DNA from: Sipunculus nudus
Taxonomy: Eukaryota; Annelida; Sipuncula; Golfingiida; Sipunculidae
Direction of reading: 5' to 3'
NCBI GenBank assembly: GCA_026874595.1
Contig: CM049312.1
Coordinates: 79,645,429-79,709,428, forward strand
DNA: 64,000 nt
The notes beneath the pieces are model-generated. The model saw nothing but the letters and a program-made list of their open reading frames with translations. It ran no database searches and was not told the DNA's origin. The translations under genes and the position numbers were made by a program. This document shows positions 23,790 through 34,080 of this stretch, in pieces. The first letter of the stretch is position 1; each line of letters begins with the position of its first letter.

Positions 23790-25200
23790 CTTAATGCCAG
23801 AGGGTCGATATGACGCTACCCCATACGTTGAAGAACCACTAAGACAAACAGATGGTAAAAATGCACAGATGGACACTATACAAAAAGTATTGTAGGTGGC
23901 GCCACAAGTCGCGATTATGAGATGGAGATATTCAAGATCTATGGACATGCAAATTTTCAGCACAATATATTGAGCCATTCCTGAGATATCGGCTGTTATC
24001 TAAATGACACCCAGATTCGTACTGTACAGAAAGGATTGCTGGTGGTGCCACCTGTCTTTTGAAGGAAAAACTATGCTCTGTTTCCAAAAGATCTGTCCAA
24101 GGGTCTCAGAGGAGTTCGATTACGATTTGTGCCCTTTTAACAGATGACAGCTTCTTTGAAGGTATCAAAAATAGAGAAACAAATTGTAAAATTAGAAAAA
24201 AAATACAGGTGGCGCCACCTGGGGAAGAACTGATTGAACACTCCATGACCAATATTCATGCAAAGAATCATGGTGCTCAATGCATTTGTTATTCAGATAC
24301 TTGAGCTTTTGTATAAATGTTTTAATCATTCTGAAGGGTACTTACAAGCCCCATTACTCCAAGGATATGGGTATCAGAGACTTAATTTCAAGTTTCCACA
24401 CTTTTCATGGACCTCCCAGGATGTCAAGTAAGAAGATTCTAGGTCCAGCAGTTAAGATTTGTGCCTTGTTAACAGATGACAGCTTTTTTAAAGATATCAA
24501 AAATAGAGGAAAAAATTAGAAAAAAAATACAGGTGGGGCCACCAGTTTGCAGGAACAGATGGAACACTCCATGTTCAATATTCATGCACAGAATCATGGT
24601 GATCAAGGCCGTAGTTATTCAGGTACTGAAGCTTTTGTATCAAATTTTTGATTATTCTTGGGGGGGGGGGGGGTACTTCTGAGCCCTATAGCTCAGAGAA
24701 TATGGGTAACAGAGACCTAATTTCAGGCTTCCAAGGAGGTTTTTTTATGGACCTCTCTGGATGTCAAGTATGATGATTCCAGACGTCCCTCTGGGACACG
24801 CCTCAGGTTTAGGCTTTCTCTCGTTCTAAAAATGACAGAGGCAATGGGAAGAAAGTGTTTCTAACATGGCTACATCCATGGGATCGAGTTGCTGGCTGGT
24901 AATTGCTATGTATAAAAAAAAATATAAGCATAGAAGTTTCTAGTTTCAATGGTTCAAGTCCATTGGTAACGATTTGTTCCCTGTTAATAGACAACTGCAT
25001 CTTTGAAGGTCTCAAGTAGAGATAAAATGCGTAAAAATTCGAAAAAAATACAGGTGGCACCACCAGCCGCAGGAACTAAAGAAACACACCAAGATCAATA
25101 TGCACGTAAACAAATCCTGGTGATTATTACATTAGTTATTCCTATATTGGAGATTTTGTATCATTCTTTGAAATTATTCGGTGGGGTACTTAAAAGCCCC
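23790..25200 (+). repeat. pearl-like element array, several units
   Basis: Contains GGTGGCGCCACAAGTC (23,894), GGTGGTGCCACCTGTC (24,041), GGTGGCGCCACCTGG (24,210), GGTGGGGCCACCAGT (24,532) and GGTGGCACCACCAG (about 25,052). Units of about 322 bases carry ATTCATGCA.AGAATCATGGTG and TCAGATACTTGAGCTTTTGT. A 14-G run (24,660-24,673) lies inside. Interrupted at 24,790-24,930 by the coding-like fragment listed separately. Confidence 0.65.
24825..24923 (-). pseudogene. 33-codon fragment related to the 27.5-kb ORF
   Basis: The minus strand reads SNYQPATRSHGCSHVRNTFF and PLPLSFLEREKA before a stop. It aligns without gaps over about 95 bases (roughly 70% identical by eye) with 27,640-27,740 (DNYNPATTSHLCTHVKTFAA, YCLRHLLNQRK). 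The shared reading frame suggests a common coding origin, either a gene family remnant or a mobile element. The family is not recognised. Confidence 0.4.
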
Positions 25201-26005
25201 ATTTACAATATCCTAACATATTTATTACTTCCATACGCTTGGAAATTTTCTGTTGCCTGGGACAGATAGATATGAGACACGTATGTATATAAAGAGACAA
25301 AGAGTGATTTGTATCCACATACTGATTCATGATAATCGTATTATTTAACAAAATTTTCTTAAACCAGAATACGCTCCTAAACAACAGGTCATGTTATCTT
25401 GCTATTGTCAGGAGACAATAATTTTTCAGTGGCCGGTTACGCAGTCTGGTCATCTTTGATCAAATTTACTCAAAATGTTATGGAAGGATTTGGATAAAAT
25501 TAAAAGAAAAATTCTTAATAATATGGCATGAAATTCTTAATATTATAACTGTAAGATGTTTCACCATAAACCGTTTCTTTCTTTCATGCGATGCTTCCTC
25601 GGTTATGACAGGTAGGGCTGGCATGTAATGCACTCCATTGAGTTGGCGGACCTAGGCAAACTTTTTTCTTGGAGTTGTCCCGTACATAGGCTTACGTACC
25701 ACACGATAACTTTTATTGCCAGAGACGGAGTGGCATAAATGAACATTTTTTGCTCTTAAATAAAATATACCGATTAAAAAGGGAAGAAGCACTGGTTAAA
25801 GAGGCCTTTAGGCACAAAGTAAATTTTAAAACAGCAACCTACATGGTATCACTCATTTCATCAATTAATGATAGCCTACTGGTTGAGGGTCGTTAATGTT
25901 TTCATGATTTTTATGACTATGTCCATCCATGGGACAGTGACCCTCGAGGATGTGACCTGGCGTGAGGATTCGCTTTAAAACACGAGACGAAATACCAATT
26001 CAAAT
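25201..26005. other. no gene seen
   Basis: Mixed-composition intergenic sequence without a supported ORF or repeat. Confidence 0.4.
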
Positions 26006-26012
26006 AGGTTAA

Positions 26013-26014
<2 letters not shown>

Positions 26015-26061
<47 letters not shown>
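26015..26061. repeat. (TA)n microsatellite
   Basis: About 23 TA dinucleotides, immediately downstream of the death-domain-like ORF. Confidence 0.95.
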
Positions 26062-26063
<2 letters not shown>

Positions 26064-26090
26064 CTCTTTATATCCTCAAAAGGAATGGAA

Positions 26091-26282
26091 TTATGGAAGA
26101 CTATCTGTGACATATTTTAGAAACGGCAATTTATGCTGATATGTTAGTTCTAGGATCACTGCAGTTGTGGAGCTACCACTCAGCCCGTTCTTCATTGAAA
26201 TAAGCTTCAGTTGTTGAGCCCGTTTCAGATCCAGGTCGGATGCAACATTCTTCCAGCATTCGTCTTGACCTGTTTCACTGTC
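26091..26282 (-). pseudogene. death-domain-like terminal exon or gene remnant
   Basis: The open frame runs 63 codons to a TAA at 26,091-26,093. It reads ETGQDECWKNVASDLDLKRA, then QQLKLISMKNGLSGSSTTAV, then ILELTYQHKLPFLKYVTDSL. The pattern CWKxVAxxLDL, about 20 residues, then S-T-x-x-V-x-x-x-L and L-x-x-V-x-x-x-L fits helices 2-6 of a death-fold domain. The first helix is missing in this frame. Another frame immediately upstream reads SQDYHTENWMSDNWKRDFIE and stops at 26,283-26,285, so a frameshift or an unseen splice may separate the parts. Bivalve genomes hold many death-domain adaptors. The homology call is by pattern only. It could be a terminal exon of a gene not otherwise in view, or a relic. 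Confidence 0.35.
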
Positions 26283-26329
26283 TCATGTCACTGTTTGTCG
26301 GTTCGATAAAGTCTCGTTTCCAGTTGTCA

Positions 26330-27160
26330 CTCATCCAGTTTTCGGTGTGGTAGTCTTGTGATCATACCAGCACAAGAAAAAAATAAAAGATCAGCAGTCA
26401 ACAAACACACGTAGGTGTGAACCCAGGCTTTTGTGAATACTAATGGGTATCACTGTGCAGTGCGACCCTAGCTAGCTGTCAATCACGGTCGAGGCCGAGG
26501 GGTTGACCGTTATCCTTGCACTCATAAGTAAACGTAGACCTGTGAGGGCGTTACCCGGAGCATAATAATGATGCAATCATTAATGCTATAGTTAAAACTA
26601 TATTATGAATACAACAATTGTTTATAGAAATGATCTATAAAATATTTCAAAGATATTTAATGACGATAACTTAAGGAAGTTTATATAAGATACTTTGTAT
26701 AAATTAAAGGCTCAGAGGACATCACTAAAAAGTTTTAAGTTTTCATTAGAGGGTAGTTTAAAGCATGTTTACATACAACTATATTTCGTTTAAAGATCTT
26801 GCATGCAAAAAAAGGATATGGTGAGAAGGACGGGTGCAGCTAAATAGACTCTTACTGTTTGTTCATTCTCATAGAATAAACTGATCTGATCTAAAATTGA
26901 CCACGCTCCAATTGAAAAGCAGGTTTAAATTGTTCGGTGTAAGTCGGTAGTAAAGAAAATGTTTCAGCCTTGGTTCATTGCTTTGTCAGTATGTACATTA
27001 ACATGTATGTCCGGATTTCGGCGTAAGGGTAGGGCAAAACTTTATGGAAATCAATAAATTTTGGAGATAATCACAATCACCAAAATTTTGTTTTATTAAG
27101 ATACTTTTATGATAGAGGATGATTCCTTCGTCCGAGCGTAGAAAGTACATTTTCGTATTT
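26330..27160. other. no gene seen
   Basis: Unremarkable sequence between the death-domain-like fragment and the 27.2-kb duplication. Confidence 0.35.
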
Positions 27161-27170
27161 TTTCTGCCAC

Positions 27171-27407
27171 TTGCCAGATGAACTCGGGTTACTGAAGCGC
27201 GATAGTGTTTACGCATGAAAATTGTATAAATGAACACAAGATTGATAAGGAGAGTGTGGGAGAGGTTTGTAGGTTACCTTTACAGAATATAGTTTTATGG
27301 AGATTCCCTTGTAGCATCCCAATGGATTTGTTCTGCGTATTGCCAGATGAACCCGAGATACTGAAGCGCGATAGTGTTTATACATGAAAATAGTATGCAT
27401 GATCACA
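27171..27407 (+). repeat. direct duplication of a ~70-bp sequence, offset ~167
   Basis: TTGCCAGATGAACTCGGGTT (27,171) and TTGCCAGATGAACCCGAGAT (27,338) begin two copies that continue through CTGAAGCGCGATAGTGTTTA and CATGAAAAT.GTAT. Identity is about 85-90% by eye. Confidence 0.65.
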
Positions 27408-27492
27408 TGATCGTTTAGGAGTTTCTTGCTGTGTTTTATTTTTCTACTGTAATTGGAATCCCTACCAGTTTAAATATGTGCTGATAATATTT

Positions 27493-27760
27493 TCATGTTT
27501 CAACGTCCCATGAGATTGCCAGTGCGTCTCCAGGATTTATATTTATAGTATATTCAATCCTTTCCTGAAAAGAAAAACCCGACCAGTTTTTCCCCAGCAA
27601 TCTCTGTAGGACATTGTCTTGGTCAGCCGCATGTCCATCCTTTCTCTGGTTCAAAAGATGACGCAGGCAATAGGCAGCGAATGTTTTGACATGGGTACAC
27701 AGATGGGATGTTGTTGCTGGGTTGTAATTGTCAGTGATAAAAAGCACATCTTCTGCTGGG
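27493..27760 (-). CDS. exon-like ORF of unknown function
   Basis: The frame is open for about 89 codons: SPAEDVLFITDNYNPATTSH, then LCTHVKTFAAYCLRHLLNQR, then KDGHAADQDNVLQRLLGKNW, then SGFSFQERIEYTININPGDA, then LAISWDVET and a stop at 27,493-27,495. Residue use looks like a folded protein rather than a chance ORF. There is no good start codon. An acceptor-like TCTCCCCAG lies just before the EDVLF part, so this may be a last exon on the minus strand. A diverged 33-codon copy exists at 24.8 kb, so it may belong to a mobile element or a multigene family. No domain is recognised. Confidence 0.4.
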
Positions 27761-27774
27761 GAGACTGATACTTA

Positions 27775-27900
27775 CATATACATCTATATCAGGATTGCTG
27801 GTCTGTGCCAACATGGGCGTTCAAGTCTCCGAGGATGATGAACTTCTTAGACATTTGAGGATCCGAAATGAGAACTCATATACGTTTATTGTCCCAAGGT
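27775..27900 (-). pseudogene. LINE endonuclease fragment
   Basis: The minus strand reads SDPQMSKKFIILGDLNAHVG then TDQQS before a stop. FIILGDLNAHVG matches the GDFNAHVG motif of the apurinic-like endonuclease of non-LTR retrotransposons. Only this motif survives and stops flank it. The plus-strand ORF over the same bases (27,795-27,986) is likely its shadow. Confidence 0.5.
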
Positions 27901-28199
27901 CAGCGGGACGTTTTAGCAAAATTCAGGCATCCTCTGATGAGCTACTGACTTTTGCTGTTAAACCTCAGTCTCCAGTATACAAGTAAAACTGCAGAAGGCA
28001 ATAAAACAAAAACGAAAAAAAAATATGTCATGATTTATTTAATTAATGGAGAAACCACCTGTGCGATACTGGGAGTATGGCTATAATATAACATAAAACA
28101 TGAGAACCGCAAATGGTACATAGTTCGCCCGTCGCGTATCTGGTTACTTCTGACCTCTTTCATTTCAGGTGAAAAACTTTATTTGTAAACATGTGTAAT

Positions 28200-28575
28200 G
28201 AGTTTAATTAAAATCCATTATTTTTTGTAAGTCACCATGGTACCATCAAAGTCTGTTGCCTCTAATCTAGATAAATGTATTTTCCTGGAAATCAAACTTA
28301 CGCGATATATTATATTGATTAGTACTTCTATTGAGTTTGATCAAAACCAATCGTATTCCTTGTAAGTTATCGCGGCGACACCACAAAGTAGCCTGGTGAC
28401 CTCTGGCATTATTTAATATGCATGGAATTTCCCCATAATATGCCTATTAATGATTTCGCGTAAATCAATCAAAAGCCGGTAAGTTATCGTGGCGAAAATA
28501 ACAATCAAGGGACGGACGGACGGATAGACGGCGGAAAGTTGGTATACCCTAATACTTCCCGTCATAGAAGGGCGT
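28200..28575 (+). repeat. interspersed repeat with two internal units and ACGG tail
   Basis: GTAAGTTATCG(C/T)GGCGA occurs twice, near 28,361 and 28,479, each after a TCAATCAAAAGCC- or TGATCAAAACCAATC-type stretch. The second is followed by GGGACGGACGGACGGATAGACGG. I take it as a diverged invertebrate repeat with a microsatellite tail. Confidence 0.45.
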
Positions 28576-29039
28576 TTAAATATACAATTCAAACTGCGGA
28601 AAAGATAGATACCAACCACGTTCCGGACAAATTTCAGATAAAAGCCATAGTCCTGCTATTGAGAAACTATTACTGAAACTGGGAGTCTAAAACACGAAAT
28701 ATTTGTTTTTAAGTGTCTTTAAGCTCCTATCTTTATTATTGTCTGATACAGCGCTAAATTTCATATCACACATTTAAAGATGAGCCATCAGAATGCCTCG
28801 GTTGGCACGTGAAGTTTCATTACCGTGACTTTCTGATTATCGGTATTTGTAAAACTGTCCGAGTGAAAATGGAAAATCATGCACAAATATTGGTGGAAAC
28901 ATTTGTGTTTAGGATATGATACAACTTATCGTGACCATTTAAAATGCAAGGTTTCATGACAATAGAGGAAACCACAAATGAGAAATTTACATGATTGCTC
29001 TCATTTGGCAGTTTAAGAATAGTCTTAAGCAGCTACTGC

Positions 29040-29180
29040 AACTGCCCATGATTTATTTGCATTGCAAAAATCAGGTCAATTAATGCTTGCATTACGATTT
29101 GTGTCCTGCCAACTAACGACATGACGGCCAGCCGATCGAACGGATGACAAACAAAGTGATGTAAGATGAGCTAAAATTAC
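29040..29180 (+). repeat. pearl-like 3' end remnant
   Basis: Retains ATTACGATTTGTGTCCTGCCAACTAACGAC, a degenerate ACGG region and a GATGAGCTAAAATTA end. The hairpin is largely lost. Confidence 0.4.
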
Positions 29181-29389
29181 GTATGTTTACAGTGGATGGT
29201 AATTGTGTTGTTGGAACGGTGTTTCTAAAACATAAGAGGAAATGTATCACAATAATTTACTCCTCATTGGAAAACTCTTAAAAGATAGTGACAAGTTGTT
29301 GATGTCCTTGATGACAGGAGTGAGGCTTGGCATGTGGGACATGAGCATGCATGTTTTCCAGGGTCAAGTTGAGATGTTTTGGATGTCGA

Positions 29390-29900
29390 TTTACCCATGA
29401 CCAGTTCCACGACATTGCATGACTGAACGTCAGCCGAGCTGATAATACAGGTATTGCTTGTAACTGATCTCTGGAATGAATGAAACTAGTCATTTGCAAG
29501 TATCACACCAGCCTTTAGGATTCTAGGTGAAAGCGTATTTGAGAAATTTGTAAAACTGATGTGATTTGGCAGTCTGATTATCAGAGGAAAAAATTCGGAT
29601 ATAATTAAAAAAAATATAGGTGGCACAACCAGTGTGGATGTAATGATAGACCTAGTCTAAATAAAAATACACGGTTTCATGACGCTATATAAAAATTGAT
29701 ATTTTCTGAGATATTGACATGGTTGCTGTCATTAGGCCATCTGAGAAATGAAGGAAAGACGAGTGATAATATAAAAAAATAATCAGATGATGCCAGTAGT
29801 CTGTAGCAGCTGATGAATCTTTCCTGACGAATACGCAGGTCTACCATAATTTATGTCCTGTTAACGGATGACCCAACCCAGAATCAGCTACGCTAAAAAT
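29390..29900 (+). repeat. degenerate pearl-like units upstream of the LRR gene
   Basis: Contains AGGTGGCACAACCAGTGTGG (29,618), a TCAGATGATGCCAGTAGTCTG unit (29,785), GTTAACGGATGACC and a GAATCAGCTACGCTAAAAAT end (29,880). The array ends about 270 bases before the LRR start codon, so the promoter is flanked by it. Confidence 0.45.
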
Positions 29901-30071
29901 AACTTACTTTTAATGTGATGGTCATTGTGATTTTGTCACGGTATTTCTAACGGTTAGAGACCCTATGTCACCACTATTAACTCTGACACGTTTTATCTAT
30001 ATTATGCAGCAAGGGATTATTTCGTACTTCCGTGGTTATGAGATTTGTTAACTGAGCAAGCAGCCTATCCT

Positions 30072-30079
30072 TATAAAAG
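30072..30079 (+). promoter_or_regulatory. TATA box of the LRR receptor gene
   Basis: TATAAAAG lies 87 bases before the start codon. A start site would be expected near 30,100-30,105. This would give a 5' UTR of about 55 bases without an intron. The match and distance are seen; use is inferred. Confidence 0.6.
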
Positions 30080-30158
30080 TCGGGTATCATTGACAGTTAT
30101 ACATCGTTGCTTGTACAGTACACAACAGTGCTCCGTCGCAGCGTTACCGTTATAAACA

Positions 30159-31988
30159 ATGTTTAGAACAATCCTTCATCAGCCGATGCTCCTCCTGTTG
30201 ACAGTTTCTGGCATCTGGTGCTGTCATTCTGGTTGTAACTGTTCAATACATGTATGGAACTGCTCTAGTTTGGGTGTGAATGAAATTCCACAGAATATTT
30301 CAACAAGTGTCCGTCGGATAAATCTGTCAGAAAACAATATCACGAAGGTAGTATCTTCAGGGAACCAAGAAGCGGAAATAGTAGAACTGAACCTTGATTA
30401 TAATAACCTGAAAAGCTTGGACGGAATTACCGATGCATTTCCAATGGTAACAGGATTGAGTATCCAAGGAAACAATATTACCTTTGATGGTAGATATGTA
30501 GGTAAACCATTATTGAAAGTGACAGATCTGAACATAGGTCATAATACAGTCAGATCACTGAAACAGGTTCAAGAGTTATTTCCAAATAATAAGAAACTTT
30601 CTTTATTAAACACATCGATTTCAGATGAAACCATCAAAGAATTCGCCAAGAATAATCGGTCGTTCAAAGAGGTGGAAGATCTGGACTTAGATAACAACAA
30701 TTTAACAACACTGAAGTTTGTCCCTTGGATGTTTCCATCTGTGAATAAACTATACATAAAATATAACAAGTTACAAAGTTTCAACGTTACTGAAATGAGT
30801 GAAATGAAACGACTAGAGGGCCTTTACCTGAGTCACAATAATATACAGCAATCGTGTAATGACCCATGTATTATGTCTGAGCTTCGGGATGTTTATTTCA
30901 ATGAGAATAACACAAAGCTGATGGTACCAAACTTAAAATGGTTGGATTTATCATGGAACCAGCTAAACACCATCCCAACGTTAGATACATGTAGGGATGG
31001 AAATGTGTTATGGTTTTATGGGGCACTCCAGACACTCCTTCTCAGCCATAACTGCATTAGTGAGCTTAAGGATGAGTTCCATGGTCTTCAATGTTTAAAG
31101 TACCTAGATGTATCCCACAATCTTATAAAAAGCGTAAATTTTATTGTGTTTGAACGATTAACTGCCCTGGAGTATTTGAATGTGGCTGGGAACAAATTAT
31201 TCTCTTTAACTTTAGTCCAAGATCTACCATGTTCTTTAAAATGGATTAACATGAAGGAAATGAATCCATGTCTTCTTGCCACCATACCGGGAGAGTCTTC
31301 TGTCTCGGAAGGAAGGTATACCTGTACCTGTAACCCAAACATCACATCTGTTAGAAAACTGACATATCGCTCAGTTTGGCTTTGTCCAGACACTGAGAGT
31401 GTGGGATCTGGCACTGAAATACCTGCTGTAAGATTACAATGGAGCAGTAAACTCGATGTGTATGTCCCAGATCATAGTGACGGCAATATCTTACTGGAAC
31501 AGAATCACCAATGTTTTCTTACCGACAAGTTTGTGTATAATGAAACAACAGTGTACTTGTACCACAACTGTAGCGGAACTTGTCAAGCAAAGGATTTAAC
31601 AATGTACAATATTTCCCTGGATATTGCAGCACTAGTTCAAAAAAGCGTTGAACACAGTCATCTATGTAGACATAAAACAGAGGGTAGTGATGCTGGTCAT
31701 AGTAAACAGGAGAAACTCTGTTATACACCATGTAAATCCCCAAGCTTCCTTAAATTATCTTTAACGGGACTTGGTGTATGTTTAGTTGCTATGGCTATGC
31801 CCATCGCCTTGCTATTTCGTTGCATACTGGTTAATGTAAGCAGATGGAAAAGGTCGAACCCGGGTTCAGTTGAACTGCGTGATGGCTGTACTTTAGACCA
31901 TGCAGAAACCTTTGAGAACGCACTACGGGAGTCTAGTTTGTATGCAGAAATCCAAAACACTCCTACAGCAAGTGAGCGTACATTATAA
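30159..31988 (+). CDS. single-exon leucine-rich-repeat transmembrane receptor with ITIM-like tail
   Basis: A 609-residue type I membrane protein. Residues 1-22 form a signal peptide (MLLLLTVSGIWCC core). A cysteine-rich LRR N-cap follows (C26, C28, C35). About 12 LRRs of the LxxLxLxxNxL type span roughly residues 51-350, for example VEDLDLDNNNLTTL, LKWLDLSWNQLNTI, LQTLLLSHNCISEL and LKYLDVSHNLIKSV. A cysteine-containing region (about 358-525) with many N-x-S/T sites follows, then one transmembrane helix (about 532-558) and a ~50-residue tail. The tail holds S593-L-Y595-A-E-I598, which fits the ITIM pattern S/I/V/L-x-Y-x-x-I/V/L; there is no TIR domain. The start is chosen because of the signal peptide, a favourable A at -3 and an in-frame TAA two codons upstream. 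TATA upstream and AATAAA downstream support a live gene. Single-exon LRR receptors are common in molluscs. The ligand is unknown, and inhibitory signalling is inference. Confidence 0.92.
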   Translation: MFRTILHQPMLLLLTVSGIWCCHSGCNCSIHVWNCSSLGVNEIPQNISTSVRRINLSENNITKVVSSGNQEAEIVELNLDYNNLKSLDGITDAFPMVTGLSIQGNNITFDGRYVGKPLLKVTDLNIGHNTVRSLKQVQELFPNNKKLSLLNTSISDETIKEFAKNNRSFKEVEDLDLDNNNLTTLKFVPWMFPSVNKLYIKYNKLQSFNVTEMSEMKRLEGLYLSHNNIQQSCNDPCIMSELRDVYFNENNTKLMVPNLKWLDLSWNQLNTIPTLDTCRDGNVLWFYGALQTLLLSHNCISELKDEFHGLQCLKYLDVSHNLIKSVNFIVFERLTALEYLNVAGNKLFSLTLVQDLPCSLKWINMKEMNPCLLATIPGESSVSEGRYTCTCNPNITSVRKLTYRSVWLCPDTESVGSGTEIPAVRLQWSSKLDVYVPDHSDGNILLEQNHQCFLTDKFVYNETTVYLYHNCSGTCQAKDLTMYNISLDIAALVQKSVEHSHLCRHKTEGSDAGHSKQEKLCYTPCKSPSFLKLSLTGLGVCLVAMAMPIALLFRCILVNVSRWKRSNPGSVELRDGCTLDHAETFENALRESSLYAEIQNTPTASERTL

Positions 31989-32119
31989 ACTCTGTTCTAT
32001 TCTGTAATGTCATGTTGTGCACCAGGTAAAAACATTGCAGTCTTAGATGCATGGGTAAATTATAATTATGCAACATTAAGATATTCACAATGAAATCATT
32101 TCCATGGCGGCTTTTGTCA

Positions 32120-32273
32120 AATAAATCGAAGACATTTCCTGTAGTTAACTGAGCAGGAAAGGTAAAAAAAACCAATTACTTTAAGGAATTTGTCACTGCC
32201 ATTTTCATACATTCTGGTTAATAAATATACCATCTATAAAATGTAGTTTTGGTGTGAAATAAAATTAAATAAA
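32120..32273 (+). terminator. polyadenylation signals of the LRR gene
   Basis: AATAAA occurs at 32,120-32,125, 32,258-32,263 and 32,268-32,273. This implies a 3' UTR of roughly 150 or 290 bases. Which one is used cannot be told. Confidence 0.5.
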
Positions 32274-32289
32274 AGCAGAAGTGATTAAT

Positions 32290-33890
32290 TACTTCAATTT
32301 AATATTTCAACAAGGCAGCGAGACCTCAAAGTTGAATCACAATGTTGTGTGTGAAATGCGAATTTACAACATGAAATAGGGTGGAAGTTTGGACCAAAGA
32401 ATATTGAAATTTATGGAAAATAATTTTGTGAGACGATAGTATCGGCAAATTTGTTAAATATTAGATCGGAGCCTGTTATTGGCTGAAGCATGGGCTCTTT
32501 ATTTACTGGTTTTAATTTGTAAAGGTTTGTTTGTCTGAAACCTTAATTAAACATTATGATATATGAAGTTTTTCAAAGTAAATTATGGTTAATTAGAAAA
32601 CTGAATAAGTAAAAACATGTTTTCCTCAAACTCAAAAATGTTCATATTTGTGTAGAAATGAGAAGAGACAAATATGTTAATGTCCATGGTACAGCAAGGC
32701 AGAGGGTAGAAAAATCGGAAGTGTGTGTATTGGACGGGGGGGGGGGGGCATACGAATTACTAAGCTACACCGGCGCAGGATGCATCCCTAGCCGGCAAAC
32801 TACCGTATTTCATTCATGGAAACCCTTGTAAACAACACTAGAAGCGTTACTTTTCTTCGGTGACCAAAGCAGGCCTTTATTTGCGAAGCTTCAGAAAGAT
32901 GTAAACATCCGTCTGTATATAGTTTTGTTTATCCGTGCGGCATATTGTTGGGGTGGGGGTGGGGGGTGGGGATTGGCGGTTGGTGGGGGGATGATCCAGA
33001 CCCATATTCGTATTTTAATTTTACCTATTATTCCCAAAATTGCAGCATTTGTTCTTTTACCTGTTGCAACGTCTTCTCGCAAAACTTCATCGAAATTCAA
33101 AAAGCAATATTGTTGATAGTGCATGAAAAAATGCAAAGAAACACAAAAAAACACAAACTTGTCGTACATACCTCTGCAACCTTTCCTGCATGAGGTAAAT
33201 ATTTCAAGTTTAAGAAGAGGTGATCGGACACTACACTAGTTCATCATAGTAGTATAGGATTGTCCAAATTTTGGATAATATTTCTGTGATCATACGTAGT
33301 TTTCAAATGTTCCTATGTAACAACTTCTTCATAATTATCATGTATTTCCGTTAGAACCGAAACAGAAATGTTTGTAGTGGAAAGTGAAGAATTGTTGAAC
33401 AAATAATGTGCAGGAATGATGAGAAAAAATGTATAGGTGATAATATTTGGTCATTACAAATTAAAAATAAATGTGTCATTTGTTAAGGTCTGTTAAAAAT
33501 TAAGTGAAATGTGTGGCAGAAAGCATACTTGTCAAATAAAAAGCCGTCAAAAGTATAATGCCTTGTTGGCTTGTTTTTTCCTTAAGGTTTTTTTCATTAA
33601 GGCCTGATTTTTTTTAGAGAAATTATTTCTGTTTTAGTTTAACTTTCGATTTGTTCACAGTTGAGTATTGGTTACATTGATTCTTGAATAAGTATGCTTG
33701 TGTAGCTTGTCCATTATTTAGAATACCACAATAGAAACATACCTTGTAGAATCCCTGGTTCATTTGATGAGATTAACTAACACATGATTCACTCATAGTG
33801 AAACGTTCCAACAAACATCATCCTATCTATTTTAAAACCTTTGCCCGTTTATTGCATCAAATTATTTAAATATGACGATGGTGTTACACG
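32290..33890. other. no gene seen; G-rich tracts
   Basis: Intergenic. It holds a 13-G run (32,736-32,748) and a strong G-quadruplex-type tract (32,949-32,990). The overlapping glycine/proline ORFs come from the G tract. Confidence 0.45.
32949..32990 (+). other. G-quadruplex-prone tract
   Basis: Successive G runs of 4, 5, 6 and 4 are separated by single T, followed by GGCGGTTGGTGGGGGG. This meets the usual four-run G-quadruplex pattern on the plus strand. Confidence 0.7.
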
Positions 33891-33894
33891 AAAT

Positions 33895-34080
33895 TAATAG
33901 TTGCCTCCGCCAGGAGGGTATGCGTTCATTCTCGTCCATGTGTGTGAGCGTTTACATCATATTTCACGCAATCATGAACAGAAATTCATGAAATGATAAG
34001 GCAATTTCGGGCAAGGGCAAATATAGAGCCCATTAGATATTAGTGTGGATCCTGCATATGACCTAGATTGAGGAACGTCT
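33895..34080 (+). repeat. interspersed repeat beginning with a CCTCCGCCAGGAGG hairpin
   Basis: TTGCCTCCGCCAGGAGGGTATG followed by CATGAACAGAAATTCATGAAATG and GAGCCCATTAGATATTAGTGTGGATCC resembles, from memory, a widespread metazoan repeat with a CCTCCGCCAAGGAGG head and a CCATTA.ATTTTGGTG.GGATCC end. The copy is diverged. Confidence 0.45.

Noticed and set aside
31088-31960. Minus-strand ORFs inside the LRR gene
   Set aside because: Shadows of the 609-codon frame, with no features of their own.
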